A DNA stretch of 44,799 nt from a virus. The translations under genes and the position numbers were made by a program. The notes under the pieces are model-generated. The model made no database searches. It was not told the origin of the DNA and was given only the letters and a program-made list of their open reading frames with translations. Shown here piece after piece: positions 14,625 through 21,809 of this stretch (within the stretch, counting starts at the first letter, position 1; the number at the start of each line of letters is the position of its first letter). The stretch lies in IMG/VR virus record IMGVR_UViG_3300046457_000126, positions 1-44,799 of that record. One strand, 5' to 3'.

Positions 14625-16411
14625 CCAAAAAATCACCTGTCGTTTTCGACTGCGAGGTTTACGCGAATTACTTCCTGGTGATGTTCCGCAACATCGATAC
14701 CGGGAAAACCGTGTACTTCGAGCAGTTCGACGGCCACCCGTTCGAGGGTGAGCGCGTCATGCGCATCCTGACGCAATACCCGGTCGTCAGTTTCAACGGC
14801 AACGGGTTCGACGTGCCGCTGCTCGCGCTCGCCTGCAAAGGCGCGACGAACGCAGCGATCAAGGCCGGGTGCGATGCGATAATTCTGAACAACGTTCGTT
14901 ACTGGCAATTCGAAAAGCAGTTCAACGTTCGCATGCCGAAAATGGATCACATCGACCTGATTGAAGTCGCGCCCGGCATCGCGAGTCTGAAGATCTACGG
15001 CGGTCGCCTGCACTGTCAGCGCATGCAAGACCTGCCGATCGAGCCGTCGGCGCTGATCTCGGAAGCGGATCGGGAAAGGCTGCGTGAGTATTGCGGCAAC
15101 GATTTGCAGACGACGATAGATCTTTACAACAAACTCAAGCCTCAGATTGATCTGCGCGCGCGTATGTCCGACGAATACGAGATCGAGTTGCGCAGCAAAT
15201 CCGACGCCCAGGTCGCCGAAGCCGTCATTAAAAAGAGCATGTCAAAGCTTCTCGGCCACGACGTCGAGCGGCCGCTCGTCGAGCCCGGCACGGTGTTCAA
15301 GTACCGCACGCCGGGTTACGTCCAGTTCACCACGCCGAATATGCAGGAAACGCTCGCGATGGTACAGCGCGCCGACTTCGTGGTGTCGAGCGCCGGCAAA
15401 GTGGACATGCCGACCGAACTGAAAGAAGCCGTGATCCCGATCGGCGGATCGAAATACAAGATGGGAATCGGCGGGTTGCACTCGACCGAATCGACGATCG
15501 CACATTTCGCCGACGACGACACGATACTCGTCGACCGCGATGTGACGAGTTATTACCCGGCGATCATCCTGCAGGGGCTCTACCCGAAGCACATGGGCGA
15601 GTCGTTCCTCAAGGTGTATCGCGGCATCGTCGAGCGGCGCTTGGCCGCCAAGCGCAACGGCGATAAGGTCGTGGCCGACAGCCTGAAGATTACGATCAAC
15701 GGTTCATTCGGCAAGTTCGGGAGCAAATGGTCGGCGCTCTACTCGCCCGACCTGTTGATCCAGACGACGATCACCGGCCAGCTCGCGCTGCTCATGCTGA
15801 TCGAAAGCCTCGAAGCGAACGGCATCGCGGTCGTCAGCGCGAACACCGACGGCCTTGTCATCAAGTGCCCGCGCTCGCGCGAGCTCGACATGGACTGGCT
15901 TGTCTTCGAATGGGAAATGGCGACCGGGTTCGACACTGAGGCGACGCGCTACGCGGCGCTCTACTCGCGCGACGTGAACAATTACATCGCGCTGCGTGAA
16001 GACGGGAAAGGTTACAAATCGAAAGGCGCCTACACGCCGGCCGGCCTGCAGAAGAATCCGACAAACGAGATCTGCACCGAAGCTGCCGTCGCGTTCCTGC
16101 GCAAGGGCGTGCCGGTCGAGCAGACGATCGGCGCCTGCGACGACATCCGGAAATTCGTGACGATCCGCCAGGTTAAAGGCGGCGCGCACAAAGACGGCGT
16201 GTTTCTCGGCAAGGCCGTGCGCTGGTACTACGCGCGCGGCGTCGAAGGCGTGATCCGGTACAAGTTGAACGACTACACCGTCGCCCGCTCGGAGGGTGCC
16301 AAGCCCCTGATGGAACTGCCGGCGGCCGTCCCCGATGACGTCGACCGCGACTGGTACATCCGTGAAGCCAACGAAATTTTGGCCGATGTGGGCTACAACG
16401 AATTTATTTAA
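14621..16411 (+). CDS. DNA polymerase, family B-like, with 3'-5' exonuclease
   Basis: A 596-aa replicative polymerase. The exonuclease domain shows Asp10/Glu12 (FDCEVY), Exo II FNGNGFDVPLL near residue 63 and Exo III YCGNDLQTTIDLY near 158. Polymerase motif A is DVTSYYP with Asp307, motif B is KITINGSFGK from Lys356, and motif C is NTDG at 408-411 with Asp410. Family B motif C is usually DTDS, so the first acidic residue is Asn here while the essential second Asp remains. It is short for family B, and the common recombination cassette carries a family A enzyme instead. A sliding-clamp-like gene follows after three operators. It should extend primers laid by the leftward primase-helicase. Confidence 0.88.
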   Translation: MTKKSPVVFDCEVYANYFLVMFRNIDTGKTVYFEQFDGHPFEGERVMRILTQYPVVSFNGNGFDVPLLALACKGATNAAIKAGCDAIILNNVRYWQFEKQFNVRMPKMDHIDLIEVAPGIASLKIYGGRLHCQRMQDLPIEPSALISEADRERLREYCGNDLQTTIDLYNKLKPQIDLRARMSDEYEIELRSKSDAQVAEAVIKKSMSKLLGHDVERPLVEPGTVFKYRTPGYVQFTTPNMQETLAMVQRADFVVSSAGKVDMPTELKEAVIPIGGSKYKMGIGGLHSTESTIAHFADDDTILVDRDVTSYYPAIILQGLYPKHMGESFLKVYRGIVERRLAAKRNGDKVVADSLKITINGSFGKFGSKWSALYSPDLLIQTTITGQLALLMLIESLEANGIAVVSANTDGLVIKCPRSRELDMDWLVFEWEMATGFDTEATRYAALYSRDVNNYIALREDGKGYKSKGAYTPAGLQKNPTNEICTEAAVAFLRKGVPVEQTIGACDDIRKFVTIRQVKGGAHKDGVFLGKAVRWYYARGVEGVIRYKLNDYTVARSEGAKPLMELPAAVPDDVDRDWYIREANEILADVGYNEFI

Positions 16412-16484
16412 TGTTCGGCCTTGCCTAACAGAGAAAACTGGTTTATTGTTCGGTCATACCTAACACGTTAGACGGAGCCGAACA
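16412..16484. promoter_or_regulatory. Three operators and promoter before the clamp-like gene
   Basis: Sites TGTTCGGCCTTGCCTAACA (16412-16430), TGTTCGGTCATACCTAACA (16447-16465) and the weaker CGTTAGACGGAGCCGAACA (16466-16484) match the operator consensus. The last ends on the A of the clamp gene ATG. A candidate promoter TTGCCT (16421-16426), 17 bases, TATTGT (16444-16449) is overlapped on both boxes. This would give the distal half of the operon its own repressor-controlled start. Confidence 0.72.
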
Positions 16485-17083
16485 TGAATATCATCCGATT
16501 TACCGCAGCAGAACTGAAAGCCGCCGCGCTACTCGCGCCGACGAAAGACATCCGCTTTTATCTTAACGGGGTCTTCGTCGAGGCTACGCCCACCGAAACC
16601 CGCCTCGTAGCAACCGACGGCGCCGCGCTCGGTATCGTCCGTCGCACATGCACGAACACGATCGACACAGACGTCTCGCTCATCGTCCCGGATAGCGCAA
16701 TTGCGCAACTTAAAGTCGGAAAGCGCGACAGCCGCATGGGGATCGAGATCCAAATCGACAGTCACGGATTCGCCCTTTGCGCGCCGACGCTCGGTCTACG
16801 GATTTCGTTCAAGCCGGTCGAAGGTAGGTTCCCCGACTATCGTCGCGTCGTGCCGAAAGACATGAGCGGCGTTGCTGGCCACTACCAGCCGACGTATCTC
16901 GGCACGTTCCAGAAGGTCGGTCAGTTGCTGCTCGACACGTCGAAATGGGTACTACCCCGCGTCGAGCAGAACGGTGAAAGCGCGGCGCGTGTGACGTTCG
17001 ACGGTTACGACGGCTTCATTGGCGTATTGATGCCCGGTCGTTTCGCGAAGAATGCACAGCCCGCAAACGTCGGTTGGTTCTGA
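16484..17083 (+). CDS. Short DNA sliding clamp-like protein
   Basis: A 199-aa protein resembling part of bacterial DNA polymerase III beta clamps. ETRLVATDGAALGIVR (about residues 38-53) is the beta-clamp strand-turn with its conserved TDG, and VEGRFPDYRRVVP (about 111-123) matches the G-x-FPDY-x-x-VIP signature. Bacterial clamps are about 366 aa with three such domains; here the length would allow roughly one and a half to two, so a higher-order oligomer may be needed to close a ring. Placement right after the phage polymerase supports a processivity role. It has its own operator cluster. It could instead be a decoy that binds host clamp partners. Confidence 0.75.
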   Translation: MNIIRFTAAELKAAALLAPTKDIRFYLNGVFVEATPTETRLVATDGAALGIVRRTCTNTIDTDVSLIVPDSAIAQLKVGKRDSRMGIEIQIDSHGFALCAPTLGLRISFKPVEGRFPDYRRVVPKDMSGVAGHYQPTYLGTFQKVGQLLLDTSKWVLPRVEQNGESAARVTFDGYDGFIGVLMPGRFAKNAQPANVGWF

Positions 17084-17093
17084 GGCGCCGAAC

Positions 17094-17432
17094 ATGAAAA
17101 AACTTCTGCTGGTCGCAGCCTTCGCCGCAGCCCTTTCGGGTTGCGCGACGAAGCAATTTGCGCAAGTCGGTCAAGTGACCGACTTCGAAAAGACATCGAT
17201 GTCCTGCCGCGAGATCGATCTCGAAATCGCGAAGACCCAGGGTCAGCAGCACGCCATCGACAAGCAAGCCGAGTTCTCGGGGCTCGACGTGCTGGCCTTC
17301 CTGGGTGACTGGGGTATCGGCAACGCCATCGCCCACAACTCCGCGCAAAAGACCGTCGACGAACGCATGGCGGATCTCAACAACCTGCGCGGCATCAAAA
17401 ACTGCTCGATCACCACGACAGGTGCACTGTGA
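17094..17432 (+). CDS. Small lipoprotein in the early operon
   Basis: A 112-aa protein with a lipoprotein signal: MKK, a hydrophobic run and lipobox LSGC, giving Cys17 as the lipidated residue. The mature part is charged, with two further cysteines (SCRE and KNCS) that may form a disulfide in the periplasm. It is in the early operon, away from the lysis genes, so it is not a spanin. Phage-made lipoproteins of this kind sometimes block superinfection or alter the envelope. ATG 17094 is ten bases after the previous stop. Confidence 0.75.
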   Translation: MKKLLLVAAFAAALSGCATKQFAQVGQVTDFEKTSMSCREIDLEIAKTQGQQHAIDKQAEFSGLDVLAFLGDWGIGNAIAHNSAQKTVDERMADLNNLRGIKNCSITTTGAL

Positions 17433-17605
17433 AATTCTTCAAACGCTGGTTACTCAATCGCGAGCTGCGCCAACTCAAGCGCGAACTCGACTACACGTTC
17501 GCCGTGCGGCGCGAGACGATCCGCCGTGAGACGAAACTGCGCCGCCAAGCCGAAGCAATTTCGGCCGATCTCATGCGCATGGAAATCGGCGGGCGTCGTG
17601 CTTGA
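17429..17605 (+). CDS. Small basic coiled-coil-like protein (58 aa)
   Basis: GTG 17429 overlaps the previous stop and the frame ends TGA 17605 inside the start of the VRR-NUC gene. The product is strongly basic and helical (RELRQLKRELDYTFAVRRET, then RRETKLRRQAEA), likely nucleic-acid binding or a coiled coil. No family recognised. Tight overlaps on both sides support it as a gene. Confidence 0.6.
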   Translation: MKFFKRWLLNRELRQLKRELDYTFAVRRETIRRETKLRRQAEAISADLMRMEIGGRRA

Positions 17606-17885
17606 ACGTGACGTCGAAGCCTATCTCGTCGGCCGCATGAAAGCGCTCGGCGGTGCGGCTTACAAGTTCACCAGCCCGGCCCGGCGCAGCGTGCCCGACC
17701 GTCTGGCGATTTTCCCGGGCGGTGCGATGGTCTTCGCCGAGTTGAAGAAGCCGGGCGCGAAGCCGAGCGACGCGCAACTGCGTGAGCACGAGCGCCTTCG
17801 CGCGCTCGGCTGCGCCGTGTACGGCTGCATCGACTCGAAAGAAGCCGTCGACCGAATGATTGAAGAAATGGCCCCATTGCTATGA
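17598..17885 (+). CDS. VRR-NUC domain nuclease
   Basis: A 95-aa stand-alone VRR-NUC protein, the usual size for phage members. The fold is marked by RRSVPDRLAIFPGG (PD motif), then VFAELKKPGAKPSDAQ (the ExK and Gln motif). Family members cut branched DNA structures such as Holliday junctions or flaps and travel with SNF2 helicases, as here (22096). A longer frame starts upstream, but GTG 17598 gives the family start (LERDVEAYLV) and overlaps the previous stop. Confidence 0.88.
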   Translation: MLERDVEAYLVGRMKALGGAAYKFTSPARRSVPDRLAIFPGGAMVFAELKKPGAKPSDAQLREHERLRALGCAVYGCIDSKEAVDRMIEEMAPLL

Positions 17886-18220
17886 CCGCGAAAACATTCA
17901 TCAAACCCGAAGACATCGAGCGCGTGCTCGAAAACGGGCGCCGCATGACGATGTACCAGATCATGCACCGGCTCGGTCTGTCGCACGCAACGACGCTCTA
18001 TCGCATGCTGCCCGCGATGCTCGCGGCCGGTCGTGTGTTCCGCGCCCGTGAAGACGTCGACCACGATTCGGCGCACACGCACTACGTCTATTACACGAGC
18101 GCGCCGGCACCGGTCGCCGCCCCGTACCGTGACATGCGTCTGACGGAAACTATGAGCGGGTACGGCCAGGAACTGAACCGCTTCGCCGCGCTGTGCATGG
18201 CGTCACGGAGGGCGATATGA
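17882..18220 (+). CDS. Winged-helix DNA-binding protein
   Basis: A 112-aa protein. Residues about 9-60 have winged-helix character: IERVLENGRRMTMYQIMHRL, then SHATTLYRMLPAMLAAGRVFR, like the domain that switches gene expression in small repressors. The C-terminal 45 residues carry a Tyr-rich hinge (THYVYYTS) and a helical end. Its start overlaps the VRR-NUC stop. It may regulate the phage or serve as a replication accessory; no named family is certain. Confidence 0.68.
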   Translation: MTAKTFIKPEDIERVLENGRRMTMYQIMHRLGLSHATTLYRMLPAMLAAGRVFRAREDVDHDSAHTHYVYYTSAPAPVAAPYRDMRLTETMSGYGQELNRFAALCMASRRAI

Positions 18221-18426
18221 GCACCCCAGCCGAGCGTTACACCGTCGAAGTCGAGGCAGCGAACCGGCGGTATGCATACCTCTACGCGCTGAACCGCGTC
18301 GAGTGGTTGCCGGGCAAGTTCATTTTCGATCACGAGACGACCGAGCGCAGCTCGACCGACGCAGAGCTGCGCAGCGTGGCGAACGCGACGCGCACTGTAA
18401 TCAACCGCATGATGGTGAAGACATGA
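18217..18426 (+). CDS. Small early protein (69 aa)
   Basis: ATG 18217 follows a GGAGG ribosome site; an in-frame upstream ATG at 18193 lacks one. The product has a helical, Tyr- and Arg-rich first half (TVEVEAANRRYAYLYALNRV) and a helical C-terminus. No domain recognised. It overlaps both neighbours, consistent with coupled translation. Confidence 0.65.
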   Translation: MSTPAERYTVEVEAANRRYAYLYALNRVEWLPGKFIFDHETTERSSTDAELRSVANATRTVINRMMVKT

Positions 18427-18743
18427 CCAACGGAAATAGCCCAAAGATTGCGAGCGAAATCATCGATGCAATTCTCGCCTATGGCGACGCTCGGGCAGAT
18501 AAAGACCTTGTGAAAGGCACGGCATCGCTCAAAAAGTCGATCGAGTTGATCCGATCTGCTCTGTCGGTCTGCGCCGATGGCGGCAAGGATTCGAGCAATG
18601 CGCGGGATGCGGCTCTGAAAGAGGCTATCAAAGTGCTGAAGGATGAAATAACTTGGCGCAACGGGCATGGCGAGTACGAATTTGAAAAAGGACTTTGGTC
18701 CGCGATTGATGAATTGGAAGAACTTGCCAGGAGAAAGAAATGA
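18423..18743 (+). CDS. Mosaic small protein with shared SVCADGGK module, copy 1
   Basis: A 106-aa, mostly helical protein beginning MTNGNS, the same start as the next gene. At 18563-18588 its DNA carries a 26-base segment (encoding SVCADGGK) repeated almost identically in the next two genes. After it lies a helical region (LKEAIKVLKDEITW) ending in Lys-rich sequence. Such mosaic proteins are common in early regions of Burkholderia-type phages and their role is unknown. Confidence 0.65.
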   Translation: MTNGNSPKIASEIIDAILAYGDARADKDLVKGTASLKKSIELIRSALSVCADGGKDSSNARDAALKEAIKVLKDEITWRNGHGEYEFEKGLWSAIDELEELARRKK

Positions 18744-19176
18744 CCAACGGAAATAGCGCGGAAATTCAAATGGAATGCGAGATGTGCGGAACGCTTTGCT
18801 ACATCTCTGGTGACACCTACACGCCGGTTCATCTGGACGCGCTGTCAGTCTGCGCCGATGGCGGCAAGGGTGAGGCGGTGGCGTGGCAAGAAACCGCCGA
18901 AAAGGATGCGGCGCTGACGGATGAGCGGATTCTCGAATTGCTGTCTGAGGTGGCAGACGAGAACATGCTCAAAAACCATGCCGACGAAGTTATCGCTGCT
19001 GGCCGCGCAATCCTAGCCGCGAACAAGGAGCCGAAATGACTAAGACAGCACGCGAAGCATATGACAACCGTTATCACAAGATCAGGGCGACGATCGGGTT
19101 CGACGAGTTCGAGCGCATCTGGAACGAAGCCCAGTCGGTCTGCGCCGATGGCGGCAAGGGTGAGGCGGTGGCATGG
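18563..19176 (+). repeat. Three dispersed copies of a 26-43 base coding repeat
   Basis: GTCGGTCTGCGCCGATGGCG and the following bases occur at 18563-18588, 18844-18886 (one substitution near the start) and 19134-19176, in the same frame of three consecutive genes. The last two share a longer stretch. Near-identity at DNA level between otherwise different proteins points to recent exchange or a constrained nucleic-acid site. Confidence 0.75.
18740..19039 (+). CDS. Mosaic small protein with Cys pair and shared module, copy 2
   Basis: A 99-aa protein starting MTNGNS. A possible metal-binding pair MCGTLC lies near residue 15, followed by the shared module SVCADGGKGEAVAW (DNA 18844-18886) and a helical tail, AALTDERILELL and AGRAILAANK. 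Both the module and the tail recur in the following gene. The start overlaps the previous stop and the stop overlaps the next start. Function unknown. Confidence 0.65.
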   Translation: MTNGNSAEIQMECEMCGTLCYISGDTYTPVHLDALSVCADGGKGEAVAWQETAEKDAALTDERILELLSEVADENMLKNHADEVIAAGRAILAANKEPK

Positions 19177-19428
19177 AAAGTCGGCACGATCATCCACCAC
19201 AATTTCGACAAGGCCAGTCTCGACGCCATACGTTGGGGCGTCCCCGTTATCCCTCTCTACACCGTCCAGCGTGGGAACGCCGAAAAGGAAGCGGCGCTGA
19301 CGGATGAACAAATGAATGACATTGCGCGTAAGTATTTCGGCGCGCAACAGCCAACGGGCACGGTCACTCTGTACCAGTGCCGTGAATTCGCCCGCGCAAT
19401 CCTAGCTGCGGACAAGGGGAAGCCGTGA
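19036..19428 (+). CDS. Mosaic small protein with shared module, copy 3
   Basis: A 130-aa protein. It carries the shared module SVCADGGKGEAVAW (DNA 19134-19176), then a VIPLYTVQ segment of the kind seen in many phage mosaic proteins (VAW...PLYT), then AALTDEQMNDIARK and ARAILAADK, matching the tail of the previous gene. The three genes seem to share modules by recombination or duplication. Function unknown. Confidence 0.65.
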   Translation: MTKTAREAYDNRYHKIRATIGFDEFERIWNEAQSVCADGGKGEAVAWKVGTIIHHNFDKASLDAIRWGVPVIPLYTVQRGNAEKEAALTDEQMNDIARKYFGAQQPTGTVTLYQCREFARAILAADKGKP

Positions 19429-19550
19429 ACCGCGAGATCACCCCGGCCGATGTCGACAACATCGACACACTGAATTACATCATCCGTATTGCGTCGGGCG
19501 TTCTGTTTCTCTGCGTCGCCGCCATTGCTCACATCGAGGGGTTTCTGTGA
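19425..19550 (+). CDS. Tiny single-span membrane protein (41 aa)
   Basis: GTG 19425 overlaps the previous stop and TGA 19550 overlaps the next GTG. A polar N-terminus (NREITPADVDNIDTLN) precedes one hydrophobic span (YIIRIASGVLFLCVAAIAHI). The frame exactly fills the gap between two genes. Function unknown. Confidence 0.6.
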   Translation: MNREITPADVDNIDTLNYIIRIASGVLFLCVAAIAHIEGFL

Positions 19551-19762
19551 AACTCATGTCTGAAGAAGAACTCGTGCGCATCACCGGCAAGCGCCGCCAC
19601 TCGAAGCAAGCCGAGTGGTTCAAGGCGCAGTTCGGGATCGACGTCGTGCGCGCCGGTGACGGCAAGCTGATTGTCACCTGGGCGACGTTCGAAGCGCTGA
19701 ACGCGAAGAAGAACGGGATTGGGCTCGGCGCCGAGCCCGAGTTCGCGATCCATTACGACTGA
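19547..19762 (+). CDS. DUF4224 family protein, candidate excisionase
   Basis: A 71-aa protein with the DUF4224 pattern: SEEELVRITGKRRHSKQAEW, then FGIDVVRAGDGKLIVTW. Members are small winged-helix-like proteins usually placed just before phage integrases, as here (integrase starts 200 bases on), and some annotate as excisionases. It may bind the attP arms to direct excision. GTG 19547 overlaps the preceding stop; an internal ATG three codons later is an alternative. Confidence 0.75.
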   Translation: MKLMSEEELVRITGKRRHSKQAEWFKAQFGIDVVRAGDGKLIVTWATFEALNAKKNGIGLGAEPEFAIHYD

Positions 19763-19771
19763 GGGAGCATC

Positions 19772-19972
19772 ATGACTGGCCGGATGGTTTTTATGTTGTT
19801 CGCCGCGTGGTGGCTTTGCGGCAGCGCAGGCACGTTACTGGAATGCGTGCGCGATGGTGAAATTACAGTCCACGATCTTGTTATGGTTCTGCTCGGCGGT
19901 ATGTTCGGGCCGTTAACTTTTATGCCCCTGCTTGAGCGCCTTCACATTGTATTGTGGAAGCGCAGGAAATGA
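19772..19972 (+). CDS. Small membrane protein before integrase
   Basis: A 66-aa protein with hydrophobic spans at residues about 5-25 (VFMLFAAWWLCGSAGTLL) and 36-58 (LVMVLLGGMFGPLTFMPLL), ending in a basic KRRK. GAGGGAG precedes ATG 19772. Its stop overlaps the integrase ATG, so the two are co-translated. No family recognised. Confidence 0.65.
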   Translation: MTGRMVFMLFAAWWLCGSAGTLLECVRDGEITVHDLVMVLLGGMFGPLTFMPLLERLHIVLWKRRK

Positions 19973-21054
19973 CCTCGCGCAAAAAAGCCAAGTATCCGCG
20001 CGTGTACGAAAAGCACGGCGCGTGGTATTGGTCGGAGCCCGTATCGGGAAAGTGGATCCGACTTTGCGCGCTGACCGATAGCGAGACGACGCTCGTCGAG
20101 CGCCTCGCGGCTGAGCGGAAGAAAGTCGAGCGGCCCGAAGGCGTCGGCGACATGCGGCCGCTGATCGATCAGTACGTGCGCGAGCGCAAACATCTGCACA
20201 AAGAGAAGGCGTGGCCGAAGTATGGTGAGTACGCCGGCGTGTCGTTTCGCGACGCGAACGTGGCAGGCATTAAGCCGACACATATCACTGTGTGGTTGAA
20301 GAAGAAGTACGCCGACAAGCTGTCGATGCAGCGCGTGATGCGCGCGTTCCTGTCCGGCTTCTTTCAGTGGTGCGTCGACAATGGCCGCCGCGACACGAAC
20401 CCCTGCGGCGAAGTGAAGCTGAAGAAGCCGAAGGCGCGCAAGACATATATCACCGACGAACACTTCGCGCGCATTCGCGACGCGATGCTCAGTTACACCT
20501 ACACGACCGGCGCAGGCAAGACGATCACCGGCCGCGTGAACACCGGCCCGATGATGCAGTGCTTCGTCGATCTGTGCTACCTGACCGCGCAGCGCTCGAC
20601 CGAAATCCGCGAACTTACGTGGAGTCAGATTGACCGCACGGCGGGCGTGATTCACTTCGTGCCGAGCAAGACGGAAGACAGCAGTGGCGCGGCCGTCGAC
20701 TTCACGATCACGCCCGAGATCGCCGCTGTGCTCGACCGGGTGCGCGAGATCGACGGCGTGCAGCGGATCGGTGAGACGACGGTGATCCACGCGCTCAACG
20801 GCAAGATGTACGGTGCCACGGCCGTGCGCTCGGCGTGGGATCGCGCTTGTGAGCGCGTCGAACTAACCGAGCAGAATTACACTGTGAAAGATATTCGCGC
20901 GAAAGCGCTCACCGACGCAGAGCGCGCCGGGTACGACATCGAGGCGTTGAAGATCGCGGCCGCGCACAGCGACACGAAGACGACGCAGATCTATTTGAAA
21001 CAGCGCGAAGTGCCGGTGTCAGATGTCCGGCTGCGCATCCCGAAATCAGCTTAG
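19969..21054 (+). CDS. int: Tyrosine-type integrase
   Basis: A 361-aa site-specific recombinase. A SAM-like core-binding domain is followed by the catalytic domain: Arg209 (TAQRSTEI), Arg310, His333 (AAAHSDTK) and nucleophile Tyr342 (QIYLK). The usual His of the HxxR box is Lys307 here (KDIRAK), a substitution found in a branch of phage integrases. It would recombine attP, which lies 190 bases downstream, with a host tRNA-Pro gene. ATG 19969 overlaps the previous stop; a GTG at 19954 is an alternative start. The early rightward operon includes it, so integration follows early transcription. Confidence 0.93.
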   Translation: MTSRKKAKYPRVYEKHGAWYWSEPVSGKWIRLCALTDSETTLVERLAAERKKVERPEGVGDMRPLIDQYVRERKHLHKEKAWPKYGEYAGVSFRDANVAGIKPTHITVWLKKKYADKLSMQRVMRAFLSGFFQWCVDNGRRDTNPCGEVKLKKPKARKTYITDEHFARIRDAMLSYTYTTGAGKTITGRVNTGPMMQCFVDLCYLTAQRSTEIRELTWSQIDRTAGVIHFVPSKTEDSSGAAVDFTITPEIAAVLDRVREIDGVQRIGETTVIHALNGKMYGATAVRSAWDRACERVELTEQNYTVKDIRAKALTDAERAGYDIEALKIAAAHSDTKTTQIYLKQREVPVSDVRLRIPKSA

Positions 21055-21063
21055 GAGAAAATT

Positions 21064-21237
21064 ATGACCGAACAAGAAGCCATCGCCACTTTAAACGCCA
21101 TCCCCCGCCGCGACGCAGAACACGCGCACGCCGCCGCCGATCAACTGTTGGTCGACTTCCTACGTTCGAACGGGCACGCGGCGCTTGCCGACGCTTACGA
21201 CGCGTTTCAAGAAGACGTTGGCTTCTGGTACGCGTGA
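21064..21237 (+). CDS. Small acidic protein after integrase (57 aa)
   Basis: ATG 21064 follows AGGAG. The product is acidic and helical (TEQEAIATLNAIPRRDAEHA, then HAALADAYDAFQEDVGFWYA). It stops just before the attP arm sites. No domain recognised; it might be a recombination accessory given its place. Confidence 0.6.
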   Translation: MTEQEAIATLNAIPRRDAEHAHAAADQLLVDFLRSNGHAALADAYDAFQEDVGFWYA

Positions 21238-21242
21238 ATTTA

Positions 21243-21483
21243 TTAGACAGCCGTTAGACATTGCATTAGACACCCTAAACCGCGCTACCTGCAAAGCCTT
21301 GTAAATACTGGTCGGAGCGAAAGGATTCGAACCTTCGACCCTCTGATCCCAAATCAGCATGGTCGAGACAGGGGCAAGCCAAGTAGTATAAGCCTTTGCG
21401 CGGAGTGGTGTCTAATCGATTGCACAGAAAACAGGCACGAAGCCATAAGGCTTTGCGCCCGATTGAACCGCAGTTATTAGACA
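21243..21483. other. attP: attP region: tRNA-Pro core with five TTAGACA arm sites
   Basis: The core, 21309-21357 on the minus strand, is the 3' half of a tRNA-Pro(UGG) gene: anticodon stem-loop CTGATTTGGGATCAG, T arm with GGTTCGAATCC, and acceptor end CTCCGACCA. The 5' half is missing, as expected when integration restores the host gene. TTAGACA repeats lie at 21243, 21254 and 21266 (direct, 11-12 bases apart), inverted at 21409 and direct at 21477, flanking the core like integrase arm sites. A related pair ATAAGCCTTTGCGC (21389) and ATAAGGCTTTGCGC (21445) may bind accessory factors. Confidence 0.88.
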
Positions 21484-21491
21484 GGTGCAGC

Positions 21492-21809
21492 ATGGCAAAG
21501 ACATTCGTTTGGGATCGTTTCGACTGCATCGGCGCGGATCACACCGAGCAGTCGAGCGATGGTGATTGGGTGAAAGCTGAAGATGCGATCAACCGTGAAG
21601 CGATATTGCGTGATGAGATCCGCACACTAGAATTGCGGTTGAAAGAAGCCCGACTCCCACCGAAATGCGAACACGTCATGACGCGCTACGTTCGCGACTG
21701 CTCGATGTGCGAAGACTGCGGCGCGATCCTGACCGACGGCACCTGGGGCGCGCAGTCCGGCAAGTGGTTCAAGTCATATACCGAAGCCTTACAGGAGCAC
21801 AACAGATGA
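21492..21809 (+). CDS. Small protein with C-terminal zinc-ribbon-like motif
   Basis: A 105-aa protein from ATG 21492. The middle is a charged helix (NREAILRDEIRTLELRLKEA) and the C-terminus has Cys and His residues (KCEHVMTRYVRDCSMCEDCG) that could bind one zinc. It follows attP and starts the last block of the operon. Possibly nucleic-acid binding; no family recognised. Confidence 0.68.
   Translation: MAKTFVWDRFDCIGADHTEQSSDGDWVKAEDAINREAILRDEIRTLELRLKEARLPPKCEHVMTRYVRDCSMCEDCGAILTDGTWGAQSGKWFKSYTEALQEHNR

Noticed and set aside
14621-16411. Family A DNA polymerase, as common in DUF2800/DUF2815 cassettes
   Set aside because: Motifs A (DVTSYYP) and B (KITINGSFGK) are of family B type, and no family A DYSQIE-like motif is present.
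21309-21357. Intact tRNA-Pro gene
   Set aside because: Only the anticodon arm to acceptor end is present. The sequence upstream on the minus strand does not form a D arm or acceptor partner, so it is an attP core.
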